Of a stretch of 64,000 nt of DNA, positions 8,097 to 17,444 are shown piece by piece. Origin of the DNA: Nocardia miyunensis NBRC 108239. Lineage in GTDB: Bacteria; Actinomycetota; Actinomycetes; Mycobacteriales; Mycobacteriaceae. The translations under genes and the position numbers were made by a program. Location of the stretch: assembly GCF_001613065.1 (NCBI RefSeq), contig NZ_BDBQ01000085.1, positions 16,965-80,964 of the forward strand. The letters run 5' to 3'. The notes below the pieces were generated by a model. The model searched no databases. It had not been told where the DNA came from and saw only the letters and a list, made by a program, of their open reading frames with translations. Numbering within the stretch: the first letter of the stretch is position 1; every line of letters begins with the position of its first letter.

Positions 8097-11000
8097 ATGG
8101 ACGAGACGGCACACGAGCCGGATCCGCGCCCGTGTTCGGTCATACTGACGATCGTGCAGATCGGGATTCTGGGTCCGGTGGAGATGCGCCGGGCCGGGGG
8201 GAGCCCGGTGGCGGTCGGTGGTCCGCAAGTACGGACGTTGCTGGCGTTGCTGGCGTCCGAGGCCGGTTCGCTGGTGTCCCGGGAGCGGCTGATCGACGAC
8301 CTGTACGGGGAGGAACCGCCGCGCGACGCCAGACATGCTCTGCAATCCCAGATTTCGCGATTGCGGCGTGCGTTGCGGGCTGCCGGCGCCGAGGAGTGCC
8401 TGGAGTCCGCGGCGGCCGGCTACCGTCTCGCGATCGACCCGGCGGCGGTGGACGCGCATCGGTTCGTCCAGTTGGCCGGGGATGCCCGCGACGCGTTGGG
8501 CGACCGAGATCCGGCCACCGCCGCCGCGTTACTGGATGAGGCCGAGCGGATGTGGCGGGGCGCGGCACTGGCCGACGTGTGTGACGCCCCTTTCGCGGCC
8601 GCCGTGGTCAACCGCCTGACCGAGATCCGGCTGGCCGCGCGGGAGGATCGCGCCGAGGCCGCGCTGGCCCTCGGTGACCATCGCGCCGCGGTCGCTCTGC
8701 TCACGGAACTGGTTGCCGCACAACCACTCCGGGAACGGACCCGGGCCTTGCTGATGCGCGGGCTGTCCGGCGCCGGCCGCCGTGGCGAGGCGCTGGAACT
8801 GTTCGAGCAGGGGCGGCGGCTGCTCGCCGAGGAACTGGGCATCGACCCGTCGGCCGAGCTCGCGCAGGCACATCTGGAGATCTTGCGGGCGGAAGCGGGC
8901 ACGGTGCCGGCGCGCCGCTGGCCTGCGCCGCTCACCACCTTCGTCGGACGCGACGATGAGCTGGCGCAGATCTCGGCGCTGCTCGGACGATCCCGGCTGG
9001 TGACGCTGACCGGTCCCGGTGGCACCGGCAAAACCCGGCTGGCGCTCGAGGCCGGCGCCCGAGCATCGGGTGAGGTGTTCTTCGTCGACCTGTCACCGTT
9101 GTCGGCCGGCGAGCAGATCGCCCGGGAGATCACCGCGGCACTCGGTGGGCGCGCGGGCACCGAGCACGAAGACGCCGAGACCGGGCTGCGCGCCCTGCTC
9201 ACGGACCGGGCGCTGCTGATCGTGCTGGACAACTGCGAGCACCTGGTGGATGCCTGCGCCCGGCTCGTGCACGGGCTGCTGCGTGACTGTCCGGGGGTTC
9301 GGGTGCTGGCGACCAGCCGCGAATGCCTGCGCATCACCGGTGAGATCGTCGTCGCGGTCGGGCAGCTGCCGGTCGCCGACCCCAAGGCGCCGCTGCCCGA
9401 ACAGCTCGGTTGCACCGCGGTCCGCCTGTTCGCCGATCGTGCCGCCGCGGCGCGGCCCGGGTTCACCGTCGATGCCGGCACGATCGCGCTCGTGCGGCGC
9501 ATCTGTGCGCGGCTCGACGGGCTGCCGCTCGCACTGGAACTGGCCGCCGCACGGCTGCGCACGCTGGATATAGCCGAAATCGACGCACGGCTCGCCGACC
9601 GCTTCCGATTGCTGACGCGAGGAGACCGCACCGCCGAACCCCGGCACCGAACTCTGCGGGCGGTCGTGCATTGGAGCTGGGAGTTGCTGGACCCGGCCGA
9701 ACGCCTGCTGGCCCGACGTTTCGCGGTGTTCGCCGGCGACGTCACCGCCGGTGCGGTCGCATCCGTCTGCGAACTCGACGACGCCGACGAACTGCTCGCC
9801 GACTTGGCCGAGAAATCGCTGGTTGAGGTGCGCGGGGGCCGCTACCGGATGCTGGAGACGATCCGCGCCTACAGCTCGGCCCGGCTGGCCGAATCCGGTG
9901 AACACGAGCGGCTGCGCAACGCCTGCGCTCGCTACTACACCGAACTGGCCGAGCGGGCGGATCCACTGTTGCGCGGCCCGGATCAGTTGCGGTGGCTGAC
10001 ATTGCTGTCCCAGGAACACGACAACCTGCAGGCGGCGCTGCGCTGGGCCGTGAGCGCCGATCCCGCACTGGCCCGACAACTCATCGCCGCCCAAGCCTGG
10101 TACTGGTGGCTCAGCGGACGTCCGGGCGACGCCGTCGAGCTGGCGGGCACGCTGCTCCACGGTCTCGATCCGGCGACATGCGTCGAGGAATACGCGCTGT
10201 GCGCGGCGGTCGCCGCGCGTGGGCAGGCCGGCTATTCGGCCGCGGTCGGAGTTGCCGTTTCGGCGGTGGCGGGCCTCGAAAAGCCGCTGCGGCGACCGCA
10301 TCTGGTGTTTCTGCTGGCAACGAGCGGTGGTCTGCCCGGTCCGGAGGCCGAGCGCCTGGACCGGCTGTTCGGGCCCGACCCGTGGGCGCAGGCCTTTCGC
10401 CGTCTGGGTGCGGGGCTGCACCTGCTCATGTCCGGGCAGCCTCGACTCGCCGAACCCGAATTGCGTTGTGCGCTCGCCGGTTTCCGCGCCACAGGCGATC
10501 GGTGGGCGATAGCGACGACGCTCGACAAACTCGCTGTCGTCGCCGATTGGCGCGGTGAGCGCGGCGCGGCCCTCGAATCGATCGACGAGGCGGTGGCCTT
10601 GTTCGCCGAGCTGGGGGTCGGCGACGAGGCGGCGGACCTGTTGAACCGCCGCGGCGACATGCTGGCGCGCGGGCCGGGCCGGGCTCCCGATGCGGCCGGA
10701 GCCGAAGTCGCCTACCGCCGCGCTGCCGAGCTCGCCCGCTCAGCGGGCGCGACGGACATGTATGCCAACGCGCTACGCGGGCTGGGCGACCTGGCCAGGG
10801 CCGCGGGAGACCCGGCCGAGGCGCGGCGGTACTACGCCACGGCCCTCGAGTCGCCCGACAACGAGTCGGCCGGCATGGCCGAAGCCCGCGCCCGCAGCCT
10901 CATCGGAATGGGCTGGACGTCGCTGATGGAAGGCGACATCGATGCCGGGCGGGCGGCGCCGCGCGAGGCGTTCGAGTTGTCGCACCGGGTATCCCGGCCG

Positions 11001-11249
11001 GTGGCGGCCGAGGCCGTCGAAGCCGTGGCGGGGTTCGCCACCGCGCTCGGGCGTCCGGAACGGGGTGCGGTGTTGCTCGGCGCTGCCGAGGCGTTGCGCG
11101 GAATGCCCGCGGCCGGAGGCGGTGTGATCGCGGAGACCACCGCCCGGTGCCGGGCGGAGCTGGGCGAACACGGTTTCCGGGCCGCATACGCCCGCGGCGC
11201 CGAATCCACGGTCGAGGAGGTCGCCGCGCTGCTCGGTGAGTGGCGGTGA
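8097..11249 (+). CDS. AfsR/SARP-family regulator with NB-ARC ATPase and TPR-like region
   Basis: This large regulator has about 1050 residues. The N-terminus is a SARP OmpR-type winged helix (about residues 20-105: VQIGILGPVEMRRAGG, LLALLASEAGSLVSRERLIDDLYG) followed by a bacterial transcriptional activation domain (to about 265). An ATPase module follows, with TFVGRDDELAQI, Walker A GPGGTGKT (about 306-313) and Walker B LLIVLDNCEHL. The C-terminal half is rich in Ala-helical repeats of TPR type. Such proteins integrate signals and activate nearby gene clusters. The start at ATG 8097 has a GAGGAG site. A GTG further in (8154), directly before QIGILGPVE, is an alternative. It probably controls the monooxygenase that begins 18 bp downstream. 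Confidence 0.88.
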   Translation: MDETAHEPDPRPCSVILTIVQIGILGPVEMRRAGGSPVAVGGPQVRTLLALLASEAGSLVSRERLIDDLYGEEPPRDARHALQSQISRLRRALRAAGAEECLESAAAGYRLAIDPAAVDAHRFVQLAGDARDALGDRDPATAAALLDEAERMWRGAALADVCDAPFAAAVVNRLTEIRLAAREDRAEAALALGDHRAAVALLTELVAAQPLRERTRALLMRGLSGAGRRGEALELFEQGRRLLAEELGIDPSAELAQAHLEILRAEAGTVPARRWPAPLTTFVGRDDELAQISALLGRSRLVTLTGPGGTGKTRLALEAGARASGEVFFVDLSPLSAGEQIAREITAALGGRAGTEHEDAETGLRALLTDRALLIVLDNCEHLVDACARLVHGLLRDCPGVRVLATSRECLRITGEIVVAVGQLPVADPKAPLPEQLGCTAVRLFADRAAAARPGFTVDAGTIALVRRICARLDGLPLALELAAARLRTLDIAEIDARLADRFRLLTRGDRTAEPRHRTLRAVVHWSWELLDPAERLLARRFAVFAGDVTAGAVASVCELDDADELLADLAEKSLVEVRGGRYRMLETIRAYSSARLAESGEHERLRNACARYYTELAERADPLLRGPDQLRWLTLLSQEHDNLQAALRWAVSADPALARQLIAAQAWYWWLSGRPGDAVELAGTLLHGLDPATCVEEYALCAAVAARGQAGYSAAVGVAVSAVAGLEKPLRRPHLVFLLATSGGLPGPEAERLDRLFGPDPWAQAFRRLGAGLHLLMSGQPRLAEPELRCALAGFRATGDRWAIATTLDKLAVVADWRGERGAALESIDEAVALFAELGVGDEAADLLNRRGDMLARGPGRAPDAAGAEVAYRRAAELARSAGATDMYANALRGLGDLARAAGDPAEARRYYATALESPDNESAGMAEARARSLIGMGWTSLMEGDIDAGRAAPREAFELSHRVSRPVAAEAVEAVAGFATALGRPERGAVLLGAAEALRGMPAAGGGVIAETTARCRAELGEHGFRAAYARGAESTVEEVAALLGEWR

Positions 11250-11267
11250 GCCGACGGTGAGGGTTCG

Positions 11268-12506
11268 GTGAGCGTCGCGTCCGACGCTGTTCGCATGACA
11301 ACACAGCAGTTCACCAACAAGACGGTCCTCATCTCCGGTGCGAGTGTCGCCGGTCCGGCCCTGGCCTACTGGCTGACTCGGTACGGGTTCGCCGTCACCG
11401 TCGTCGAGCAGGCTCCCACCCTGCGGGAAGGGGGCTACAAGGTCGACATCCGTGGCGTGGCGATGGACGTGATCGACCGGATGGGCCTGTCGCAGGAGAT
11501 TCGCCAGGCCTCCACCGCGATCCGGGGCGGGACGTGGGTCGACGGCAGCGGCGAGGCCCTGGCCACCTTGGGGCCCGAGCTGATCGGGTTGCGCTCGCGC
11601 GGCGACGACGAGGTACTGCGCGGAGACCTGTCCCGGATTCTCTTCGACGCCACCAAGGACGTGGTCGAATACCTCTACGGTGATTCGATCGTCGAGATCG
11701 CGGAGCAAGCCGACGGAGTACGCGTCCGGTTCCGCAATGCCGCGCCACGAGTGTTCGATCTGGTGATCGGTGCCGACGGCATGCATTCGGCGGTGCGCCG
11801 GTTGGTCTTCGGGGCCGAGGAACAGTTCGCCCGGCACACCGGAATGGCCGCCTGTGTGGTCTCGGTACCGAATTCTCTGGAGCTCGACCACTGGGAGCTG
11901 ATACATCCCATCCCCGGTCAGGTGGTGCAGGTGTACGCGACGCAGCGGAGTACGGCCAAGGCGCAGTTCATCTTCCGAGTTCCCGAGCAGCTGCCCGACC
12001 GTCGCGACCGGGCTGCTCAGCAACAACTGGTGGCCGGTGCGTTCGCCGACGCGGGCTGGCGGACACCGGCCCTGCTCGACGCCATGCCGGACTCCCCGGA
12101 CTTCTACTTCGACACCGTCAGCCAGATCCACCTCGACCGCTGGTCGCGGGGGCGCGTCGCGGTGGTCGGTGACGCCGCGTGGTGCCCGTCACCGTTGTCC
12201 GGGCAGGGCACGAGCATGGCGCTGGTCGGGGCGTATGTCCTTGCCGGAGAATTGAAAGCGGCCGCGGGCGACCATCGCGTCGCGTTCGATCGCTACCAGG
12301 CCGTGCTGGGTGATTACGTCACCGAGAACCTGACCTTGGGCTGGAGCAACGCCACCCAGATGGTCGCCGCGAACCGGCGCGCGATCCGGCTGCAGACCAC
12401 CATGTTGCGGATGCTGCGCCACATGCCCTGGAAGGGCTTGGCGTTGCGCCCGATCATCAAGCCGCTCGAGCACGCCGCCAATGCCATTCGCCTCACGGAC
12501 TACTGA
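11268..12506 (+). CDS. FAD-dependent monooxygenase (TetX/PHBH-like)
   Basis: This 412-residue flavoprotein has the Rossmann motif LISGASVAGPALAYWLTRYGFAVTVVE near the N-terminus, the DG motif LVIGADGMHSAVRR (about 165-178) and the FAD motif VAVVGDAAWCPSPLSGQGTSMALVGAYVLAGEL (about 295-327). The GASVAGPALAYWL version is typical of the actinobacterial TetX-like or kynurenine-monooxygenase-like group that oxidises aromatic or polyketide compounds. The GTG start at 11268 has a GGTGAGGG site. The ATG at 11295 fits the family N-terminus equally well. It lies directly behind the AfsR-like gene and ahead of a VOC protein, so a small regulated detoxification or biosynthetic unit is likely. The substrate is unknown. 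Confidence 0.87.
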   Translation: MSVASDAVRMTTQQFTNKTVLISGASVAGPALAYWLTRYGFAVTVVEQAPTLREGGYKVDIRGVAMDVIDRMGLSQEIRQASTAIRGGTWVDGSGEALATLGPELIGLRSRGDDEVLRGDLSRILFDATKDVVEYLYGDSIVEIAEQADGVRVRFRNAAPRVFDLVIGADGMHSAVRRLVFGAEEQFARHTGMAACVVSVPNSLELDHWELIHPIPGQVVQVYATQRSTAKAQFIFRVPEQLPDRRDRAAQQQLVAGAFADAGWRTPALLDAMPDSPDFYFDTVSQIHLDRWSRGRVAVVGDAAWCPSPLSGQGTSMALVGAYVLAGELKAAAGDHRVAFDRYQAVLGDYVTENLTLGWSNATQMVAANRRAIRLQTTMLRMLRHMPWKGLALRPIIKPLEHAANAIRLTDY

Positions 12507-12566
12507 ACCCGTTGCCCCGCAACGCCTTCGCTCATTCCCGTTCCAGATTCATCGAGGAGTACCCGC

Positions 12567-13079
12567 ATGAGTATCGTCACCGGCCCGATCTTCCAGCTGG
12601 CGTGGGTCGTCCACGACCTCGACACCGCCGAAAGAGAGTTCGGCGAACAGTACGGCGTCGAGACCTGGATGCGCATGCCCAGCATGCGCTTCGGGCCCGA
12701 TCAGGCGCGCTACCGCGGTGCGCCCGCCGACTACGTCGTCGACACCTCGCTCGCCTACGCCGGCGGTCAGCAACTCGAACTGATCGCCCCGGTGTCGGGT
12801 GCGAACCTGTACACCGAACAGCTCGCGCGCTCAGGTCCCGGACTCAACCACATCGCTTATGTTCCAGAGGATTTCGATGCGTCACTCGCGCGGGCACGCG
12901 CCCGTGGGATCGAGGTGGTCCAGCATTGCACCGTCGCCGAGCTCGGTATGGAATTCGCATATCTGGCGGGCGGGCCACTCGGCGCGCACATCGAACTGCT
13001 GCGCCTGCCAGCCGACGCCCGAGCTCTGTTCGACAGCATGATTCCCGACGGTTACCGCAACCCGTGGCACCGTGCGTAG
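12567..13079 (+). CDS. VOC (glyoxalase/dioxygenase superfamily) protein
   Basis: This 170-residue protein has two beta-alpha-beta-beta-beta modules of the vicinal oxygen chelate fold: IFQLAWVVHDLDTAEREFGEQYGV at the N-terminus, then GPGLNHIAYVPEDFDASLARARARGIEV in the second half. It ends with GGPLGAHIELLRLPADARALFD, where Glu is the usual metal ligand. A GAGGAG ribosome site precedes the ATG at 12567. It follows the FAD monooxygenase by 60 bases on the same strand. Such pairs often process an oxygenated aromatic product, or the VOC protein binds the drug or metabolite. The function is not more precisely assignable. Confidence 0.84.
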   Translation: MSIVTGPIFQLAWVVHDLDTAEREFGEQYGVETWMRMPSMRFGPDQARYRGAPADYVVDTSLAYAGGQQLELIAPVSGANLYTEQLARSGPGLNHIAYVPEDFDASLARARARGIEVVQHCTVAELGMEFAYLAGGPLGAHIELLRLPADARALFDSMIPDGYRNPWHRA

Positions 13080-13311
13080 ACGCTCTCGGCGGACCGGTAC
13101 ATTCCGGCGGCCGTCGGCGGATGAAGCCCTGATCATCGCCCCGCGAATCGGCCGTCCGGCCGCGCTCTCCCCGGGCCGGGAGCGCGATGGTCGGGGTTTT
13201 CGGCAATCGCCGGTTCGCCGCCGCGGTCGTCCCGCAACTGCCGCGGTAGGGCTTCTATCCTCGAGAGTGTCGGTTTGCCCGGGCAGCGGTAGGCCGCGCC
13301 GAGAGGAGCGG

Positions 13312-13842
13312 GTGTTGGGCGCAGGACGGGACTGGCGGCGAGCCGGGGTGATCACGGGAATCGTGGGGGTGCTGATCGCGGTGCCCGCGGCGATGGCCGC
13401 CCTGGTTCCGACGCGGGAGACGCCGGTGAACCACGGCGCGACGATCCGGCTCACCGCACCCGGCCAGGACCCCGAGACGATCGAATTCTCCGGCGTGGAC
13501 GGCTGGAATCGACGGCCGACCGGCGACCATACGACCGCGGTTCTGGACGGTCCGAACGGACGGGTCCTGCTGGTCACCGTCGCCAACGGGGTCACCGATT
13601 TCGGCTCCGCGGCCCAGTGGCGGCGAAAAGTGCTGGGGACACAGGCTTTTCCGGTGCGCGAGGACGGCGGGAATATCGCCAACACCTACGGATTCGCCGG
13701 GCCGACCTGCCGGGGCAGCACGCGTCCGGGGGTGTGCGCGATCCTCGGCGATCACAATCTCGTGGTGTCGGTGCTGATCAGCGGGACCGACGCCGGTGCG
13801 GATCTGCAACCGATCGTGTACTCGCTGCGGGTGCCGTCATGA
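13312..13842 (+). CDS. Membrane-anchored extracytoplasmic protein of unknown function
   Basis: This 176-residue protein has one N-terminal transmembrane segment (about residues 11-30: VITGIVGVLIAVPAAMAALVP) and an extracytoplasmic region with no domain I recognise (IEFSGVDGWNRRP, VLLVTVANGVTDFG). It contains two Cys (in GPTCRGS and GVCAILGDHN) that could form a disulfide. The GTG start at 13312 follows a GAGAGGAG site; the open frame upstream lacks a better start. Its stop overlaps the ATG of the PrsW-type protease (ATGA), so the two are translationally coupled and may work together, for example as partner or substrate. Confidence 0.7.
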   Translation: MLGAGRDWRRAGVITGIVGVLIAVPAAMAALVPTRETPVNHGATIRLTAPGQDPETIEFSGVDGWNRRPTGDHTTAVLDGPNGRVLLVTVANGVTDFGSAAQWRRKVLGTQAFPVREDGGNIANTYGFAGPTCRGSTRPGVCAILGDHNLVVSVLISGTDAGADLQPIVYSLRVPS

Positions 13843-14918
13843 CCTGGTTCCGGCCGCGTTCGGCGCTGTGGTGGACGTACTGCCTGATCTGCCTGGCCGG
13901 ATCGATCGCGCTGGTGCTGCAACTGCTCCCGGCCGCGCTGCTCACCTGGTCCGGAATCCTGGTCGGACTGCCGTTCATGGTGGTGACGCTGCTGGTGGTC
14001 GGCGCACTGCTGATCTGGCTGGATCTGTTCCGCGACCACGTGCGGATTCGCGTCCCGCTCGCGATGGGATTCGTGTGGGGCGCCGCGGCCGGGCCCGGGA
14101 TCGCGATCTTCGGCAACGACAACCTCATTCACGCCATTCAGAATCTCGCCGGGGACGCGTTCGCGGCGGACTGGCAGGCGCCGATCTCGGCCTCGATCAT
14201 CGAGGAGGGCGTCAAGGGCGCGGGAGTTCTGGCGGTCGCCTGGCTGTTCCGGTCGCAGCTGAGCAGGCCCATGCACGGGCTGCTGCTCGGCGGGTTCACC
14301 GGACTCGGATTCCAGATCACCGAGGACGCCACCTACTCGGCCAATGCCGGGCTGCTGTCCGCGCAGGGCGATCTCGGCACTGCGCTGCTGGTCGCGATTC
14401 TGCGGCTGCTGACCGGCGCCACCTCGCACTGGATGCTCACCGGGATCGCCGGAATCGGCATCGTCACCGCGGTCTGCGCGTCGGGGTGGTCCCGCGCGCG
14501 GCGGGCGAGCGCCCTGGTGGTGTTCTATCTGCTCGGCGCCGCAATGCATTTCGGCTGGGACGCCCCGATGCCGGGCAACAACGCGATCGGCACCGTGCTG
14601 TGGCGGACTCTCCTCTACGTCGTCATATTCGTCACGGTCTACCGCTGGGTGGTCCGGATCGAAACGCGCTGGTACCGATCGGTGGTCGACTGGGCCGTCG
14701 CACAACACCTCGCCCCGCCCGACGAACTGAACACCCTGATCTCCCGCCGCAGCCGGCGACGTGCCCGCCGCGCACTGCGTCTGCCGCACCGGATCGCGGT
14801 GCTGCGCCGAAATGAGCTTTTGGACTGGGTACAAATCGTGGATGCCCGACTATGTGGTACCGACGGTGCGATACTCGGGAGATCCGGCGGGTCGGCCATC
14901 GATCACGGAACCGGCTGA
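13839..14918 (+). CDS. PrsW-family intramembrane metalloprotease
   Basis: This polytopic membrane protein has 359 residues and about eight hydrophobic segments. It carries the PrsW signatures SIIEEGVKG (about residues 118-126), GFQITEDATY (about 155-164), and histidines in ATSHW and AMHFGWD. In Bacillus, PrsW makes the first cut in an anti-sigma factor. The C-terminal cytoplasmic tail, about 70 residues, is basic (LISRRSRRRARRALRLP). The ATG overlaps the stop of the preceding membrane-anchored protein gene. No sigma/anti-sigma pair is adjacent, so the substrate is open. Confidence 0.85.
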   Translation: MTWFRPRSALWWTYCLICLAGSIALVLQLLPAALLTWSGILVGLPFMVVTLLVVGALLIWLDLFRDHVRIRVPLAMGFVWGAAAGPGIAIFGNDNLIHAIQNLAGDAFAADWQAPISASIIEEGVKGAGVLAVAWLFRSQLSRPMHGLLLGGFTGLGFQITEDATYSANAGLLSAQGDLGTALLVAILRLLTGATSHWMLTGIAGIGIVTAVCASGWSRARRASALVVFYLLGAAMHFGWDAPMPGNNAIGTVLWRTLLYVVIFVTVYRWVVRIETRWYRSVVDWAVAQHLAPPDELNTLISRRSRRRARRALRLPHRIAVLRRNELLDWVQIVDARLCGTDGAILGRSGGSAIDHGTG

Positions 14919-14962
14919 GACCGGGCGCATCACCCGACAAACCGATTCGTGAGGAGTGGACG

Positions 14963-15967
14963 ATGCTGGCAGCGCGACTGCATCTGGGACCGGAACGTCA
15001 TCTGGCACTCGACGAGGTGCCCGTTCCCGAACCGGGCCCGGATCAGGTGCTGATCGAGGTGGCCGCGGCGGGCGTGTGCCTGTCCGACGTACACCTCATC
15101 GACGGCACCCTGACCCCGCTGTTCCTCGACGGTGACGTGGTCACCCTGGGTCACGAGGTCGCCGGGACGGTGCATACGCTCGGCCCCGGCGTGACCGCGG
15201 CGAAGGTGGGCGACCGGGTGCTGCTGCAGGCCGGTGAGGAGCGCAACGGCGCGGTGTTCACCCGGGGCGTCGACTACGACGGCGGCTGGGCCGAATACGC
15301 CCTCGCCCGCGTCGACACCCTGGTCCCGATTCCCGACGATCTGCCCTTCGAACAGGCATGTTTCATCCCGGACGCGGTGTCGACACCGTGGGCGGCGATC
15401 ACCGCGACCGCGCAGGTGCGCCCGGCCGAACCGGTCGGCGTCTGGGGTGTGGGCGGTCTCGGCGCACACGGTGTGCAGCTGCTGCGGTTGATGGGCGCGG
15501 CGCCGATCATCGCGGTCGATCCGCTGCCCGCCGCGCGCGAACGCGCCCTGGAATTCGGCGCGGATCTGGCCCTGGACCCGGCCGATCCCGACCTGCGCAG
15601 CCAGGTCTTCGCCGCCACCGGCGGTGCCGGACTGGCCGCGGCCTTCGATTTCGCCGGGGTCGCCGCCGTGCGCGAACAGGCGATCATCTGCCTCGGACCG
15701 GGCGGACGGCTGGTACTGGTCGGGCTGACCGACAAGCCGATCACCATCACCGGGGGCACCGCGTTCAGCTTCTTCGGGCAGCAGTTGCGCGGACACTACG
15801 GCTCCACCCCCGAACACGTGACCGAACTGGTCAAGCTCCAGCGCCTGCACCGGGTGGACTTCGCCCGGTCGGTCAGCGCCGTGCTGCCGCTGGCCGATGC
15901 CGAGAAAGCGGTCGCCGCACTGGAGTCCAAGCAGGGCAACCCCATCCGGATCGTGCTCGAACCCTAG
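14963..15967 (+). CDS. Zinc-binding alcohol dehydrogenase (MDR family)
   Basis: This 334-residue medium-chain dehydrogenase/reductase is expected to oxidise an alcohol or reduce an aldehyde with NAD(P). The catalytic zinc region shows GVCLSDVHL (Cys near residue 38) and TLGHEVAGTVHTLG (GHE near residue 62). The nucleotide-binding motif is VWGVGGLGAHGVQLLR (about residues 156-171). The loop of four cysteines that holds the structural zinc in many ADHs is absent, as in several actinobacterial members. The ATG at 14963 has a perfect GAGGAG site. It stands 44 bases after the PrsW gene, on the same strand. Confidence 0.88.
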   Translation: MLAARLHLGPERHLALDEVPVPEPGPDQVLIEVAAAGVCLSDVHLIDGTLTPLFLDGDVVTLGHEVAGTVHTLGPGVTAAKVGDRVLLQAGEERNGAVFTRGVDYDGGWAEYALARVDTLVPIPDDLPFEQACFIPDAVSTPWAAITATAQVRPAEPVGVWGVGGLGAHGVQLLRLMGAAPIIAVDPLPAARERALEFGADLALDPADPDLRSQVFAATGGAGLAAAFDFAGVAAVREQAIICLGPGGRLVLVGLTDKPITITGGTAFSFFGQQLRGHYGSTPEHVTELVKLQRLHRVDFARSVSAVLPLADAEKAVAALESKQGNPIRIVLEP

Positions 15968-16027
15968 TATGAGAGGGTTGGTGCCTCGAGATATCAGCAT
16001 CGGTACCGCACAAGGGGGCCCCAGACG

Positions 16028-17383
16028 ATGACCTCACTCGGCGGCGGGGTGTTCGTCGACTGGGAGAACCTCACCCACCAGTCCAAACTGGTCGTCGATC
16101 TGGTCAGTTTCGCGATCTTCAGCGGGCTCGCGGGTTGGCTCACCAACTGGACCGGCGTGCTGATGTTGTTCTGGCCGTTGCAGTTTCGCGGCGTTCGGGT
16201 GCCCGGCCTGAAGGTGCTGTACCCCTACTTCCCGCGCCGGGTGCAGGTGCTGCCGACGTTCTCCGGCGACGGCAGCCGGATCGGTTTCCAGGGATTCATC
16301 CCCGCGCGCGCGGAGAAGATGGCCAGTATCTGCGTGGATATGGCGATCATGCGGATCGGCAGTCCCCGGGATTTCATCCACGAACTGGATCTGCAGGGTA
16401 TCGCCGACTTCATCGCGGAGGTCGCCCGGCCGCAGGTGCCCGAACTGGTGGACGGCGTCATGCAGCGGGAGAATCCGGAGCTGTGGCGCGCGGTCCCGCG
16501 GGCGGCTCGCCAACTGCTGTATCAGCGGGTGGAACGGGAACTGCCCACGATGTGCCGCCGCGCGTTCGAACAGCTCGGGGACAATGTCGATCAGCTGATC
16601 GATATCAAGATCTTCGTCATCCGCTATCTGCGCGAGAATCCGCACATTCTCAAGGATCTGACCACCACGATCGCCGCGCCGGAGCTGAAGTTCATGGTGC
16701 GGATCGGCCTGTTGGGCGCGCCGTTCGGACTGTTGCTCGCGCTGCTGATGTTCGTTCACGACAACGCCCCGGTCCTGAACCTGATCCCGGGTTGGCTGAT
16801 CATCCTGACCGTGACGGCCTCGATCGGCGTGCTGGTGAACGTCATCGCGATCAAGATGGTGTTCGAACCGGGCGATCCGCAGCCGCGCTACAAATATCTG
16901 TGGAAGCAGGCGCTGCTGGCCAAGCGGCAGCCGCAGGCCGCGGGCGATCTGGCGCACATCCTGGCCTATCAGGTGCTCACCCTGCCGAATCTGGCCACCG
17001 AACTGCTCGCCGGGCCCAACGGCGACAAGACGTATCAGATCGTGGAGACGCTGATCTCCGAGGAGATCCACCGGCAGCTCGGCCCCACCACGGGGATGGT
17101 GCGAGTCGCGTTCGGCCGCAGGCAGTTCGACAATCTGAAGGTGGGCGCGGCCGGCGCCGCGGTGGGCCTGGCGCCGACGCTGGTCGCGGACGAGGCGTTC
17201 GCGCTGGAGCAGGCGAAGAAGATCGACGAGTTCGCCGCGCGCAAATTGCAGCAGCTCACGCCGGGGGAGTTCATGGAGATGTTCTACGCCTCGGTCGAGC
17301 AGGATGCCTGGCTGCTGTATCTGCACGGTGCGGTGCTGGGTCTGGTCGTCGGCGCGGTGCACATGGTGCTGTTCGGCTGGTAG
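16028..17383 (+). CDS. DUF445 family membrane protein
   Basis: This 451-residue membrane protein is of unknown function. The repeated family signature appears twice: FSGLAGWLTNWTGVLMLFWPL near residue 35 and IGVLVNVIAIKMVFEP near residue 275. Hydrophobic segments lie at both ends and in the middle (LLGAPFGLLLALLMFVHD; LLYLHGAVLGLVVGAVHMVLFGW). The intervening soluble region is helical and begins FIPARAEKMASICVD. The start at ATG 16028 gives a normal N-terminus. A small hairpin with a T-run follows the gene, so it is probably monocistronic. Confidence 0.8.
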   Translation: MTSLGGGVFVDWENLTHQSKLVVDLVSFAIFSGLAGWLTNWTGVLMLFWPLQFRGVRVPGLKVLYPYFPRRVQVLPTFSGDGSRIGFQGFIPARAEKMASICVDMAIMRIGSPRDFIHELDLQGIADFIAEVARPQVPELVDGVMQRENPELWRAVPRAARQLLYQRVERELPTMCRRAFEQLGDNVDQLIDIKIFVIRYLRENPHILKDLTTTIAAPELKFMVRIGLLGAPFGLLLALLMFVHDNAPVLNLIPGWLIILTVTASIGVLVNVIAIKMVFEPGDPQPRYKYLWKQALLAKRQPQAAGDLAHILAYQVLTLPNLATELLAGPNGDKTYQIVETLISEEIHRQLGPTTGMVRVAFGRRQFDNLKVGAAGAAVGLAPTLVADEAFALEQAKKIDEFAARKLQQLTPGEFMEMFYASVEQDAWLLYLHGAVLGLVVGAVHMVLFGW

Positions 17384-17406
17384 GCCGGGTCGGGCACGGT
17401 CGATAA

Positions 17407-17429
17407 CAAGCAGGCATGCTTGCATTTTT
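17407..17429 (+). terminator. Short terminator-like hairpin after the DUF445 gene
   Basis: CAAGCA and TGCTTG form a 6-bp stem with a 4-base loop, followed by CATTTTT. The stem is short and the next gene starts 16 bases later, so termination may be partial. Confidence 0.4.
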
Positions 17430-17444
17430 CCGGGGTTGTTTGCC

